The notes beneath the pieces were generated by a model. The model had not been told where the DNA came from. It saw only the letters and a program-made list of their open reading frames with translations, and searched no databases. From Oidiodendron maius Zn (lineage: Eukaryota; Ascomycota; Leotiomycetes; Myxotrichaceae): DNA of 64,000 nt. Each line of letters opens with the position of its first letter. The first letter of the stretch is position 1. The translations under genes and the position numbers were made by a program. This document shows positions 37,080-47,456 of this stretch, in pieces. Location: contig KN832888.1 of assembly GCA_000827325.1 (NCBI GenBank), positions 720,069 to 784,068 on the forward strand. The letters are read 5' to 3'.

Positions 37080-37880
37080 TTAGCAATTCCAACCTCCGTC
37101 CGCAGCGTACACCGCACCGCTAACGTATGAGCTCTCGCTGCTTAGAAGGAAAGCGATGATTGAAGCTATTTCTTCCGAAGTTCCATTTCTTGTAATGACA
37201 TTTGCATTCTGTGATGTTTCATTTGGATTCATCTCCTGCGCTTTCAGTAACAACGGTGTTGTGATGGAGCCTGGGGCTACTGCGTTCACACGGATCTCGC
37301 GAGCGCCGACTTCTTTCGCCGCCGAACGAGTGAGCCCTATCACGCCATGCTTGCTCGCAGAGTATGCCCCATGGAGTGCAAATCCTATACTAGCAGTCAG
37401 AATCATGTAGGATTCCAACGGAGGTAAATTCTCACCCATCATGCCCTGGATTGAGGCAACATTGACAATAGAACCGTGATCGGAAATCTTTCTTAGTTCT
37501 GCTCTTAGGCAGTACATCATTCCTGTCAAATTCACAGCCATTATCTTATCCCACTCCTCGTCCTCGAGTTCCGATATGGATCTCAGCCCGTGATGCTTGC
37601 CAATGATACCGGCGCAATTCGCAGCGCCATCCAGACGACCAAACCTCGCCACGACATCATCGATCCATTTATCGACTTCAGCACGCTTGGATACGTCTAC
37701 CTTCGACACCATATACGGGCGATTCAAGGAGCTGAAATGCGCCTCTGCAGCCTCGAGAGCTTTGGGATCAACATCCGCAACGCACACGGTCGCCCCGCGA
37801 CTATGAAGGAGCTGCGCAGTTGCGAGGCCTATGCCCGACGCTCCACCAGTTAGCGCGATAATCTTGTCGGTAAGAGACAT
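37080..37880 (-). CDS. short-chain dehydrogenase/reductase
   Basis: The frame is open throughout, but a 51-nt intron at 37435-37385 (donor GTGAGA, branch TTCTGAC, acceptor TATAG) is strongly indicated. Splicing gives IQGMMGFALHGAYSASKHG, the normal SDR spacing, instead of a 17-residue insert. The mature product is 249 residues, typical for classical SDRs. Cofactor loop TGGASGIG near the N-terminus, Asp after the second strand (VADVDPKALE, suggesting NAD(H) preference), NCAG, active-site Ser in VASIQG and YSASK with catalytic Tyr and Lys are all present. The PGSITTPLL and C-terminal YVSGAVYAADGGW motifs are conserved. The substrate cannot be told. It ends in Cys (GGWNC). Confidence 0.93.
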   Translation of the reverse strand: MSLTDKIIALTGGASGIGLATAQLLHSRGATVCVADVDPKALEAAEAHFSSLNRPYMVSKVDVSKRAEVDKWIDDVVARFGRLDGAANCAGIIGKHHGLRSISELEDEEWDKIMAVNLTGMMYCLRAELRKISDHGSIVNVASIQGMMGENLPPLESYMILTASIGFALHGAYSASKHGVIGLTRSAAKEVGAREIRVNAVAPGSITTPLLLKAQEMNPNETSQNANVITRNGTSEEIASIIAFLLSSESSYVSGAVYAADGGWNC

Positions 37881-38701
37881 CTTGAAATTGTCTGGTTTAA
37901 GGAGTTGATGGGAAGGACAGATCTATCTAAAGATATACAATTATTCCGCTGCAACAGGCAGGACGAAAGGAGATAAATCTACCGCCATACTACTGTGCTA
38001 CTCGTGGGGAAACGTTACCCCACCATTACCTCTATTCCTGCACCGTAAATCTGGCCGAAAGACAGTTGGAGGGGCTTCTCTTGGCATATTCCCGAAAGCG
38101 CTGGGAACTGGTTGAGTAAAGTGGGCGTCTGTTGTCGCCACAGCTGAATACGGACCGTGTTACCGGCCCGGAGCCTCTGATATTTGCTGCGAGGCACATA
38201 TGTAGCAGAGTGTCGAGGTGGCATGCGTCGATGATCCATTCTATGCCAAATAATACGGGGTCATTCCCCGCATCCTTTGTTTCGAAGCAGATGACATTCT
38301 AGGGGGCTTGAGAAGAAGACACAATGGCAGTCTCTTCAGAAACTGCCATCAGCAGAGCAGTCGGGATGCCTCTTGCAGACTCGGGATTTGCTGTCCAGGC
38401 GGTTATGGCCGCCGTGTCCGCTGAGACGCACCGCAGCCTTGCAATTCTTCAGACACGAGGCTGAGATGTGGAGTTGGTTTCATGTGCTTGGCCTCAGGCT
38501 TTCCACCAGCCCCGCCCAGTGGTGAGCTTCAGGAATGAGCTTGATCCTGACATCACATTACATCTACACTATTCGTAGACCTACTTACACTGTTTACACA
38601 ACTCGGGGTGCATTCTTTTGAATCTCGAGTTTAAATATATATTGATCTATCTTGCTCAGCGGAGTCGATTTCCGTAGAACATAATCACGCCGCAGCTCAA
38701 A
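37881..38701. promoter_or_regulatory. divergent promoter region, SDR / glutaminase
   Basis: 821 bases between two divergent start codons. A TATA-like AAATATATA at 38633-38641 lies about 65 bases before the glutaminase ATG. A C/G-rich patch with CCGGCCCGG-like sequence is near 38160. No specific operator recognised. Confidence 0.5.
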
Positions 38702-41277
38702 ATGCGCTGGACTGCGTACCTCGCAGCTGCGGCATCTATAGTTGAGGCGTCCACCCTAACGCCGCCTGTATTGCCATTGATCGTTCGGAATCCGTATCTG
38801 AGCACCTGGCTTGGAAATGCGAGAGAAGCGCCATGGACCCGTTGGCCAATCTTCTGGACGGGGCAGGAAGTTGGTTTCGGGGTGCTGGCGTCAGTGCCGA
38901 TGTCTGACACTGTATATCCACTGCTCGGGAGACCGCACGACTCGCTCCCCAAGACCGGGGAAAGGTGCGTCGCTGGATTAATACAGAGACCGCTCACCTG
39001 TTACTGATAAATCTATAGCTATAATATCTCGTTCCCGACTTATGTAGGAGCAACGTTCGATGCATCGACAACGAACCTCACGTACAACATCCCTGCGCCG
39101 AGTTCCTCTCAAGCACCCGTCGAGGTGGTGTTATCATTCCTCTCCCCAATTACGCCATCTTCGACACTTCGCCAAGCGCTTCCCGCGGCGTACTTCAGTG
39201 TCTATGTCACCGGGGGGTTCGATATCGATGTGTACGTCGACCTCAATGGTCTATGGGTCAGCGCCAATAGAGGCAGGAAGATCGTGTGGGAACTGGCACA
39301 AAATGGATACTCTCTGGGTGGCGGCAAACCCCTCAAGACTTTCAAGGTCAGACGAGAGGTCGAAGCGCTCCTAACAGAGGACGCCGATCGAGCAGAATGG
39401 GGCGAGATGCATTTTACTGGCCCATCAGATGTTCACCATGAAGCCGGAACGTCTGCAATTCTAAGACAGAAATTCTCCCGGACAGGAAGGCTTCAAAATA
39501 TCGTCGATGGCAATTTCAGATCAATCATGGATGAGGAACCCGTTTTCGCTTTCTCAAAGTCATTCAAGCTTAATGGGAATTCCACGGATGGGAAGTCCCA
39601 TGACAGTGCTCTCTTCACGCTGGCACATACTCAAGATCCAGTCATTCAGTTCGCATCAGCGAGAGGGATAACCTTGATGAAGCCGTTATGGAAAGCATAT
39701 TATCAAACGCCTGAAACCCTTGTCGATTTTCACTATCGTGACTTCAAAACCGCTTCTAAGCTAGCGAGTAATTACTCCCAGCAGCTTGAAGTGGACGCTT
39801 TGAAATCTGGATCCGAAGATTATAAAGACATCGTTGCTCTTAGTGCCCGTCAGGTTATGGGTGCAACTAGCTTTGCCGGCACCCCTGATATGCCACTCAT
39901 ATTCTTCAAGGAGATCTCGTCAGACGGCAATATGAATACTGTTGATGTTATCTATCCTGCATTTCCCTTCTTCTTATATACCAACCCTAAATGGCTGGCA
40001 TACCTTCTAGAACCACTCATTGAGCACCAGCTCAGTGGCCAATATCCGTAAGTCACATACAGCTCTTTTCTCAAACCTAGCTAATATCAGTAGCAATGAC
40101 TATAGCATGCACGATCTAGGTTCTAGCTTCCCAAATGCCACCGGACACCCCGACGGCAGAGATGAGTATATGCCAGTGGAAGAATGCGGCAACATGCTCA
40201 TTTTGGGTCTTGCGCTTGTGAATGCGCTTAAATATGATACTGAACCGGCTAGCGTCTGGTCCCAGACCTGGGGAAATCCAATGGTCGAGTCTTCAATGAA
40301 TGCAGCTTTCCCCCTCTCCATGGACGTTAACGGGATTGACGATACCTTTGGCGGACCGGTCGATGCAAAAGGCGAAAAGCAGGCTCGGAAATGGATCCAA
40401 CAATCATATAGCCTTTGGAAAAAGTGGACTGGCTATCTCGTCCGTGAAGCTCTCATCCCTGCCAACCAACTATCTACTGATGACTTTGCTGGCTGGCTGG
40501 CAAATCAGACCAATCTCGCACTTAAGGGAATAATTGGAATTCGGGCCATGAGTGAGATTTCCGAACTAGTTGGTGAGAAGGAAGATGCAAAATACTATCG
40601 AGAGGTATCTGAAAGCTACATCAAAAGATGGTATGATGAGTTCGCCATATCCCGAGATGGTACGCACGCAAAATTGGCCTACACCTGGTACGGATCCTGG
40701 ACGAATCTTTACAATCTATTCGCAGACTCCTTGCTCTGCTTCCACATGCCAGCTGGTACATCACAACGCCAAGGCACAGTAGGGCAAAAGCCTCTCCAAG
40801 CGGGCCTATCCCAAGATTCCAAGACTGCCTTTGTGAATGAGCGAGTCTACAGAATACAAAGTACTTGGTATCATAATGTTCGTCAAAAGTACGGACTACC
40901 ACTTGACAGCCGGTCCTTGCAAACCAAGAGTGACTGGGAATTCTTTGCGGTTGCAGTGGCCAGTAAAGCAGTGAGACAAGAGGTTGTCCAATCGATCGCG
41001 TTATGGGTAAATGAGACCTCAACTGGTATGTGTCCGCTTCATTCCTCGACCGTGTTCTCTGCTAACATCGCCAGATTCGCCGCTCACGGACTTGTATATG
41101 ACTGAAGGCGATGGAGGATTCCCTGGAGCTCAGTTCAGAGCTAGACCTGTTGTTGGGGGCCATTTTGCGTTCTTGGCTCTTGAAAGAGCTTGTGGAGGCC
41201 AGGCATATGCTGCATTGAACTTCTTGGATGACAACCAGCTAGAGACCGTGAGCGGAAGAGTGGATGGAGAACTGTGA
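38702..41277 (+). CDS. gtaA: secreted glutaminase A (GtaA family)
   Basis: Four exons (38702-38964, 39019-40047, 40094-41025, 41075-41277) give 808 residues. A signal peptide covers about residues 1-17 (MRWTAYLAAAASIVEAS). The mature part begins with the family N-terminus PPVLPLIVRNPYLSTWLGNARE and continues PWTRWPIFWTGQEVGF. The middle block (LPAAYFSVYVTGGFDIDVYVDLNGLWVS) belongs to the DUF5127/GtaA N-terminal domain; the C-terminal half (MPLIFFKEISSDGNMNTVDVIYPAFPFFLY, EYMPVEECGNMLILGLA, KSDWEFFAVAVASK, GGFPGAQFRARPVVGGHFAFLALE) is the six-hairpin helical domain. Such enzymes are secreted glutaminases that release glutamate and ammonia outside the cell. Several N-glycosylation sites are present. 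The segment PAGTSQRQGTVGQKPLQAGLSQDSK is weakly conserved and could contain a further small intron. Confidence 0.93.
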
Positions 41278-41727
41278 TATAAATAGAGTCCTCAAATAAA
41301 GAACTCTGCTTGCTGTTTCTAACATATAGGCCAATACTGTGAGGACGACGTAAGAAATGAGCATCGAAATGAAATGTTGGTTCGATTGGAATGGAATGTC
41401 CGCGGCCGCATGCAGACTAGCGCATTACATTAGCGCAGTATTAGCCGACCGCGCCAAATCTTTTTGGTTTAGATCTTGACATCTAGTATTAATTGTCTTC
41501 CGTTCCTCACATCACAGAAGAACGTCAACCTTCCGCACCTTTTGCGATACCCTTCATCGAAAGCTCTTCGTTCATCAAATATTGGTGATCACTCGTCGTA
41601 CCCTTGATACTAGAGTCGCTTGCCACTCGAGTATCGTTGCGACGTAACTGGGCTGACAGATAACTTTTGCCTCCCATCCACAGCAACCTATTTACGACAG
41701 CCCCTTCAACCAAGCAACTCCGTTACC
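41278..41727. other. intergenic, glutaminase to RRM gene
   Basis: 450 bases with the glutaminase 3' flank and the promoter and leader of the RRM gene. No other feature seen. Confidence 0.55.
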
Positions 41728-42919
41728 ATGGCTTCCACCACCATGGATTACGAAAATGAGAATGGCGCCCGCTACGAAGGTACGCTTCGATCTAACTATC
41801 TCTCATCGCTCTTTGTTGCATTCACGCCTGCTCGTAAGCTCTTCAGCTGACTTGATCCTCGACGCGTAGATGATGGCCCACGCTACGAGCGTGAGCGTGA
41901 TCGCAGCGCATCTCCACGCCCAACTCGTCGCAATGACAGCCCCCATGGAGCTCGCCGCTCTGCTTCCCCCAGTGGCAATGGTCACTCTGATAGCCGGTCA
42001 GTATACACCACTGCCTATCGCAAAATAGTCCCCTTACACTCGCCCAGTGGCCCTCCCAAGAATGATCGTGGCCCACCCCCTGATGATGGAGCCATCAACC
42101 CTGGATCCAACCTCTTTGTCACTGGTATCCATCCTCGCCTCTCTGAACAAGAGGTCACTCGTCTCTTTGAGAAGTATGGCGACGTCGAGAAGTGTCAGAT
42201 TATGCTCGATCCCCATACCAAGGAGTCCCGGGGCTTCGGCTTCGTCAAGATGGTCACTGCTGAGCAGGCTGATGCCGCTAAGGAGGGTCTTCAGGGCGAA
42301 GTCATTGAAGGCCGAACCTTGAGCATCGAGAAAGCCCGTCGTTCTCGTCCTCGTACTCCCACCCCTGGCAAGTACTTTGGTCCGCCTAAGAGAGGTAAGC
42401 AGTCCCTACGCCTAGTACCTGGAGCGTTTATCTAAATTGCTAGTAGATGATCCACGCGGGCCCCGCAGCAGCGGCCGGTATGACCGTTATGATGACAATC
42501 GCCGTGGACCCGGCCGTTATGGGGAACGCGATTATGACCGAGGATACGGTCGACGTGATGATCGTAGATACGACGATCGCCGAGGTTACTATCCCAGAGA
42601 AGGTCCTTTCATATCCCCCAGACATATCTTACAAGTGGAGAACAATGTTTTGATTTTCGCAGTCCCGAAATGACGATGCTAACCTCTCTTTGCAGAACGC
42701 GATGACTATGGCCCACGCGTTGACCGATATGGTGGCGGTGGAGGCAGAGACGACCGCTACGATCGCCGTGGAGGTGGCGGATACAATGATCGTTATGATC
42801 GAGACTCCGGTCGCTCCCGCGACGCACCCCCAGCTGCCAGTTATGGTGATCCAGCACCTGCTAGGGAGCCTTACGGTAGCCGCCACTCTGATGAGAGAAA
42901 CTCCCGTCGAGAGTTCTGA
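41728..42919 (+). CDS. Tra2-like RRM splicing factor with Arg/Asp/Gly-rich tail
   Basis: Five exons: 41728-41779, 41870-41996, 42048-42394, 42447 to about 42602, and 42696-42919. The first three junctions are clear (YE|DDGPRYERERDRSASPR; SR|GPPKND). One RRM has RNP2 LFVTGI and RNP1 RGFGFVKM with the Tra2-like flank PGSNLFVTGIHPRLSEQEVTRLFEKYG and IEKARRSRPRTPTPGKYFG. Both flanks are rich in Arg with Ser, Asp, Tyr and Gly (DRYDDNRRGPGRYGERDYDRGYGRR; GGGGGRDDRYDRRGGGG), as in SR-like splicing regulators. The last intron's donor is uncertain: GTCCTT at 42603 or GTTACT at 42585 both keep phase 1 into RDDYGPRVDRYGG, with branch GCTAACC and acceptor TTTGCAG at 42695. Expected nuclear; binds pre-mRNA. 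Confidence 0.88.
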
Positions 42920-44449
42920 TTGCTAACCGACATAGCGGAGCGCCCTGCTCGTTAAACTCCACGATCTCGACAGCACAACAACAGCTTTGATCGGCGGGTT
43001 TCCTTGATGCGGGTGCATTTCCCCTTGTGCTTATATTTCTTTTGTTTCTATCGTGGTCCGGGGTTTCGAGCAGCGGACAATGCAAAAAACTTGGGTGTAC
43101 ACTCTCGGCAGATCGGGCGAACAATTCGGGTCAAATGCGTGACTTGTCTTACGGATGGATTTTCCTTTTTATGCTTTTCATCAAGATTTCATCGGAACGG
43201 CATTCAGGCGGGTAAATTCAGCACAAGATCGCCCCGCAGTGGGGTTCGTGTCTTCCCTGGAACAGATCTGGGTTATTTCTCATCGATCAGCCCCTCAGAT
43301 TCAGCACCTCTTGTCCCCTTGTACCAGTAATCGCATTGGCTGCGCATCTTCTCTCACATTGAATTTCGGCCTCTACGCCTTCGATGCTGTCTCGACTTCC
43401 GTCGTCTTTAGCGCCAGAAGCAGAAATTCGAACCAAAACACTCAGGCTCCCTGTGATCAACAATAATCGCATTGCGAAACCAAAATACAAATTCGCTGAC
43501 AGCTAAACGTGCTCGCTGATTCGATATCCAATTTATATGTTTTAATCTCGCCATGCCACAGTCCTCAAAGCACAAGCTGCAAACACCTCCCCAGTCACTT
43601 AGGCAACTAATCGTAAATTTTCTTCTATGCACACCTGCCACGCCTTCAGTAAATCGAACCCTAATAGGATGCCTGCCAAGACCTCTAGGAGAAAGGTAAT
43701 ACCCCATTTTGCCAGCATGGTCGCTGATATACTAGATTGTTTAGGCTTCAGGATCACTCCGTGCCAGTCACCCTGGTCGGAAAGCTAACTGCAGGATCTT
43801 AAATGTCTACAGCCTTGCAGAGACCAATTGCCGAAGCAGCCTCACCACATAGAATCGTGACATGTGTAGCGCCCCATGCCCATTGAGTTCTCTCTGGCAA
43901 CCTTTGCTTGTGTGGATGATTTGCATACCTGCGTAGAAACTTCGGCGCTACCAGGCTAGGGATGGCGGTTCATTCCAGAGACTGGCAGGCCCCAGTGATT
44001 GCTAGGCTTGATACGCTGCCAATAATATGATTGATGTAGCAGTTTATATGCTTGCTAAAGCGATAGGTTTTGAGATACGCAAATATTATTAAATTTGATA
44101 ATTTGAAGGCATTTAATCGATTTTATTGCATCTCAATTATGTTTAGCATTGGTGTTGGCGTCTTTCGCTCTACGTATAGCGATAGACATAATATACTTTT
44201 GTACTGCGAGCAACTTGGGCATCTTTGATTTCAGTTCACTTAATTCTGGCTTTGCACAACCCCTCAGGCAATGAGCTACATTACTGTGATTAATCCTTGA
44301 AAGCAAAATGGCAAAACGGAAGCGTTGTTGGGACGAAAAAGGTGGCCAGTTGGTGACAAGAAAGGAATCTAGATTGTATGATATTAAGCGAGGCTGATGC
44401 ACTAAAAGAAGCCGACCACACTCAACGACCAACTTAATATATTCAGACC
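42920..44449. other. 1.5-kb intergenic region
   Basis: 3' flank of the RRM gene and promoter of the Ap4A phosphorylase gene. Frames up to 153 codons on the minus strand near 44.1-44.6 kb overlap the promoter and first exon of the next gene and have no family features. AT-rich from about 44.0 kb. Confidence 0.55.
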
Positions 44450-45488
44450 ATGGAGTCAATTGACAATCTGCCAGCGCTCGTGCGCAATAAGTTTGATGCC
44501 GCACGAGCGAGTGGTGCGCTGACTTTCTACCAGACACAAGTATCGATCCTTCAGTATAACGATACACCTGTAAATCTCTATTTAAATAGATCACGTTTTA
44601 TGTACTGATTCAGTCCAGTTCCAAATCCTGTATTCTCCTGCTCTGGCGGACAAGCCCAAACCAAACAAACCTCGAAATCCGAATGAGAAGTCATTTGATC
44701 CATTCGCTGACCCGCCAGCGGATCTTTTCGTAACTGGACTATCTACTCACATCCTCGTTCTCAACAAGTTCCCTGTAAATCCATACCACTTTATTCTTGC
44801 CACAAAGGAATTCAAAGAGCAGACACATATGCTAGAAGAAGATGATATTGAAGCCGCTTATGCATGTGTGAAAGCGTACCATATGGCTGGAGAAGAGCTC
44901 TTTGGATTTTTCAATTCCGGCGAGCATTCCGGAGCGAGCCAGGCCCACAGGCACATACAGTTTCTGCCGGTCGAATCAATGCGGAACGGGATAAATGTTG
45001 AGCAACGCTGGTCCGTCTTGGCCGACAAGCTTGCTGAGAAACCTAGTATGTATATTGGCATAGGCTTCAATGATGACTTTCTCACCGTTATAGCAATGCC
45101 ATTTACGTATTTCTGGAGCGCTGTTTCCGAGGATTTGACTGCGCAGCAACGTCATTCCATCTACATAACGCTTCATAAGAAAGCGGTCCAGGCCATGGAT
45201 GGACCAACTCCTGCAGCTGGTAATGGAAGAAGTTCGCCAATTAGCTATAATCTTGCGATAACCAACCAGTGTATGGTGATATGCCCCCGGACCTCAGAAG
45301 GGTTAGTTATCAAGAGCAGCAAGGGAGAATCTATAGGGCCAGTCGCTTTGAATGGCACTCTGCTTGCAGGAACACTCCTAGTAAAGAGCGAGGCTGAATG
45401 GGATGCGCTGCAAAAAGATGAATCGAAGCTCGAAGATATTCTAAGTTCTATTGGTATAAGATCTATTAAAAAGAATACGCGAATCTAA
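44450..45488 (+). CDS. apa2: Ap4A phosphorylase / ATP adenylyltransferase
   Basis: Exon 1 is 44450-44569. Exon 2 begins at 44619, using the acceptor GTCCAG rather than ATTCAG, because that joins NDTP to FQILYSPALADKPKP as in the family. A second, 48-nt intron at 45046-45093 (GTATGT...TTATAG) is likely: it is open and a multiple of three, and removing it gives AEKPTMPFTYFWS, 313 residues in all, close to yeast Apa1/Apa2. The HIT-like motif HRHIQFLPV after GEHSGASQA contains the catalytic histidine region. The C-terminal part has the typical YNLAITNQCMVICPR. The enzyme splits diadenosine tetraphosphate with phosphate to ADP and ATP. It converges with the Myb gene, 117 bases between stops. Confidence 0.94.
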
Positions 45489-45605
45489 GGTGCAGCAATG
45501 GAATAAATCACCGAAATGGTTTTAATGACCTAGAAGAGCCATATGTCAAACACTTGTACACCTGGCTCTACTAGCACTCCCGCTCGCCTCAATCCAAGCT
45601 GGACG

Positions 45606-47456
45606 TCAAGAGTCTGCCTTTAGTTGAAGTTCATCCCAACGCTTCCGGCAAGTCGCATTACCAAAATGGTATGACCCCCCATTATTTGCTATATATTCGG
45701 CGACTTGCTTCCATGGGACTCTGCATTTTGATGGATCCGAACCTTGGGCGAGTTTTCGGACGGCCTTTTTCAATAGTCGGATCTACTCATACGTCAGACA
45801 ATCATAAAATAATCTGGGAATCAGGAACATACGTCGTTCTCACACCACTCCGGCTTCCTCACGCGCGCCGTTTTATGCTTTGTCAGTGTGCGGAATCGCC
45901 CTCTCAGTGTCGACTCTGCTTCTGTGAAGTTACCCTGTCGTCGGATGTCTTTGTATGACATACCAGCCAGCTTCGATCTGATAAGAAATTCGTCTTTCGC
46001 ATCTCGATGCTGCGTTGCTGGAGATACTTTCGCCGATTCCGGGCAAGATTGCCTGATATTAGCAGCTGCGGGCTTTGGCTCTACCCTCTTGGGCGCAAGT
46101 AACTTTGCTGGAGCCCGTTCTCTACCTCTGGATGAAGATATTTTCGTGATTGAGGTGGTGCTCGAGTAGGAACGATCAGAATACGCCTCGCCAGTGCGCC
46201 CTGACTTAGGCTTCAATGGCCGCTTCCTAGAGCTCCTTGCTGGGCCGTTACTTGGTACCACTGGTACGCTTCTCTTGGAACCTGGTATAGAATCTGGCAG
46301 AAGGTGACGGGGTCGTCGAATTGATTGTGGCGATTCTACTGCCGACAATGTTTCTGGCCCAGATAAGTCAAAATGGTCATCTCCCGAGCCGGAATCTGTA
46401 TTTAAATCCGACAGAGAAAGAATGCGGCCTGGGCTCGACTCTGATATTGACAAAGGACTGGGAAGAACGCTCAAAGTCAATGCTTTTGGTGAAACAGTGG
46501 TTGGTGCGGTTTCGGTTGTGGTCCAGTTATTTGTTGGCTCTTTCGCAATAGCCCATAAATCATCCCATTCTTGTTGTTGGCTGTAGGTGCAATTTTTGGA
46601 CAGTTCATCCTGGGATACTTCCATTCTGTAACTCTCCAGACACTGGTCCTTGCCAGGTTGCAAGTACTCTGGAAACCAGGTTTTTGCTCGGATATCTGGA
46701 TCATTGGGGACTAGGTAGGCTAAAGATTGAGGGTCTACAGATATGATTGGAGGTGAATAGCTGCTGTATATCGTACTTGGGCTCATCCTATCTGTCTTTA
46801 GATTCTCACCGATGCCAACTCCCGAAAGCCCTTGGTACGGTGAGTGTGATCGATCTAAAGAGCCTACAGGTGCGAAAGATGTCTCGCCAACTTCGTTAGT
46901 TGCCTGGTAAGATGTGGCTTTCTGTCCACTTTGCCCACTTGAGAATTCTGCAAAGCTGCCGTTTCTGCGTCCCTGGCTCCATTGAGAGTAGTCGACTCCA
47001 AACATGGGGCTGGGATTTCTAACATAATTCGTATCTGACACAGCCTTGCTGAATGTTTGCTGTGATAAGGTAGATTCTTTAAACGGAAGATATTGGGTGT
47101 AGTGAACCTCTGCATAAGCGGAAGCTTTCGATAAGTTTGTCGACTGGGCATGATGTAGGGATGCCATGTCTTGGCAGTAACCAGAATATAAAGTGTGAAT
47201 CTAATATCTGTCAGCCTTCCTGAGGATCTCTCATTCTACTCTCATAGCTTACTGGAAAGGTCTCTGGACTGAAGTCATCCAGGTTTTGATCCCAGTTTTC
47301 AGTTGATGTTGCCATGGGCCTGAGAAGACTCCATGAATTTACATCGTTGTTCGTCATCTTGACAAGCTCTTGATGCAAGAACTCTGCTCTCTGGGTAGTA
47401 CCCAAGGTCTCGAAGCCGTTGGAGACAAATCGGGGTCGTGCGTTGATAACCATCAT
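45606..47456 (-). CDS. Myb/SANT-like DNA-binding protein
   Basis: Three exons on the minus strand, 47456-47253, 47200-45833 and 45782-45606, give 582 residues. The first intron (GTAAGC, branch GCTGAC, acceptor ATTAG) joins SPETFP to IHTLYSGYCQDMASLHHAQ in frame. The last intron (GTATGT...GAGTAG) joins PEWCEND to IRLLKKAVRKLAQG; this last exon completes the domain and is easy to miss. The C-terminal 120 residues hold a helical block DEFLIRSKLAGMSYKDIRRQGNFTEAESTLRGRFRTLTK and then a Myb/SANT-like repeat PEWCENDIRLLKKAV...PWKQVAEYIANNGGSYHFGNATCRKRWDEL, with Trp spacing of the family. The long N-terminal part is Ser-rich and disordered with basic patches (SRKRPLKPKSGR). Probably a nuclear transcription regulator; targets unknown. 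MM at 47456 is the first in-frame ATG. Confidence 0.87.
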
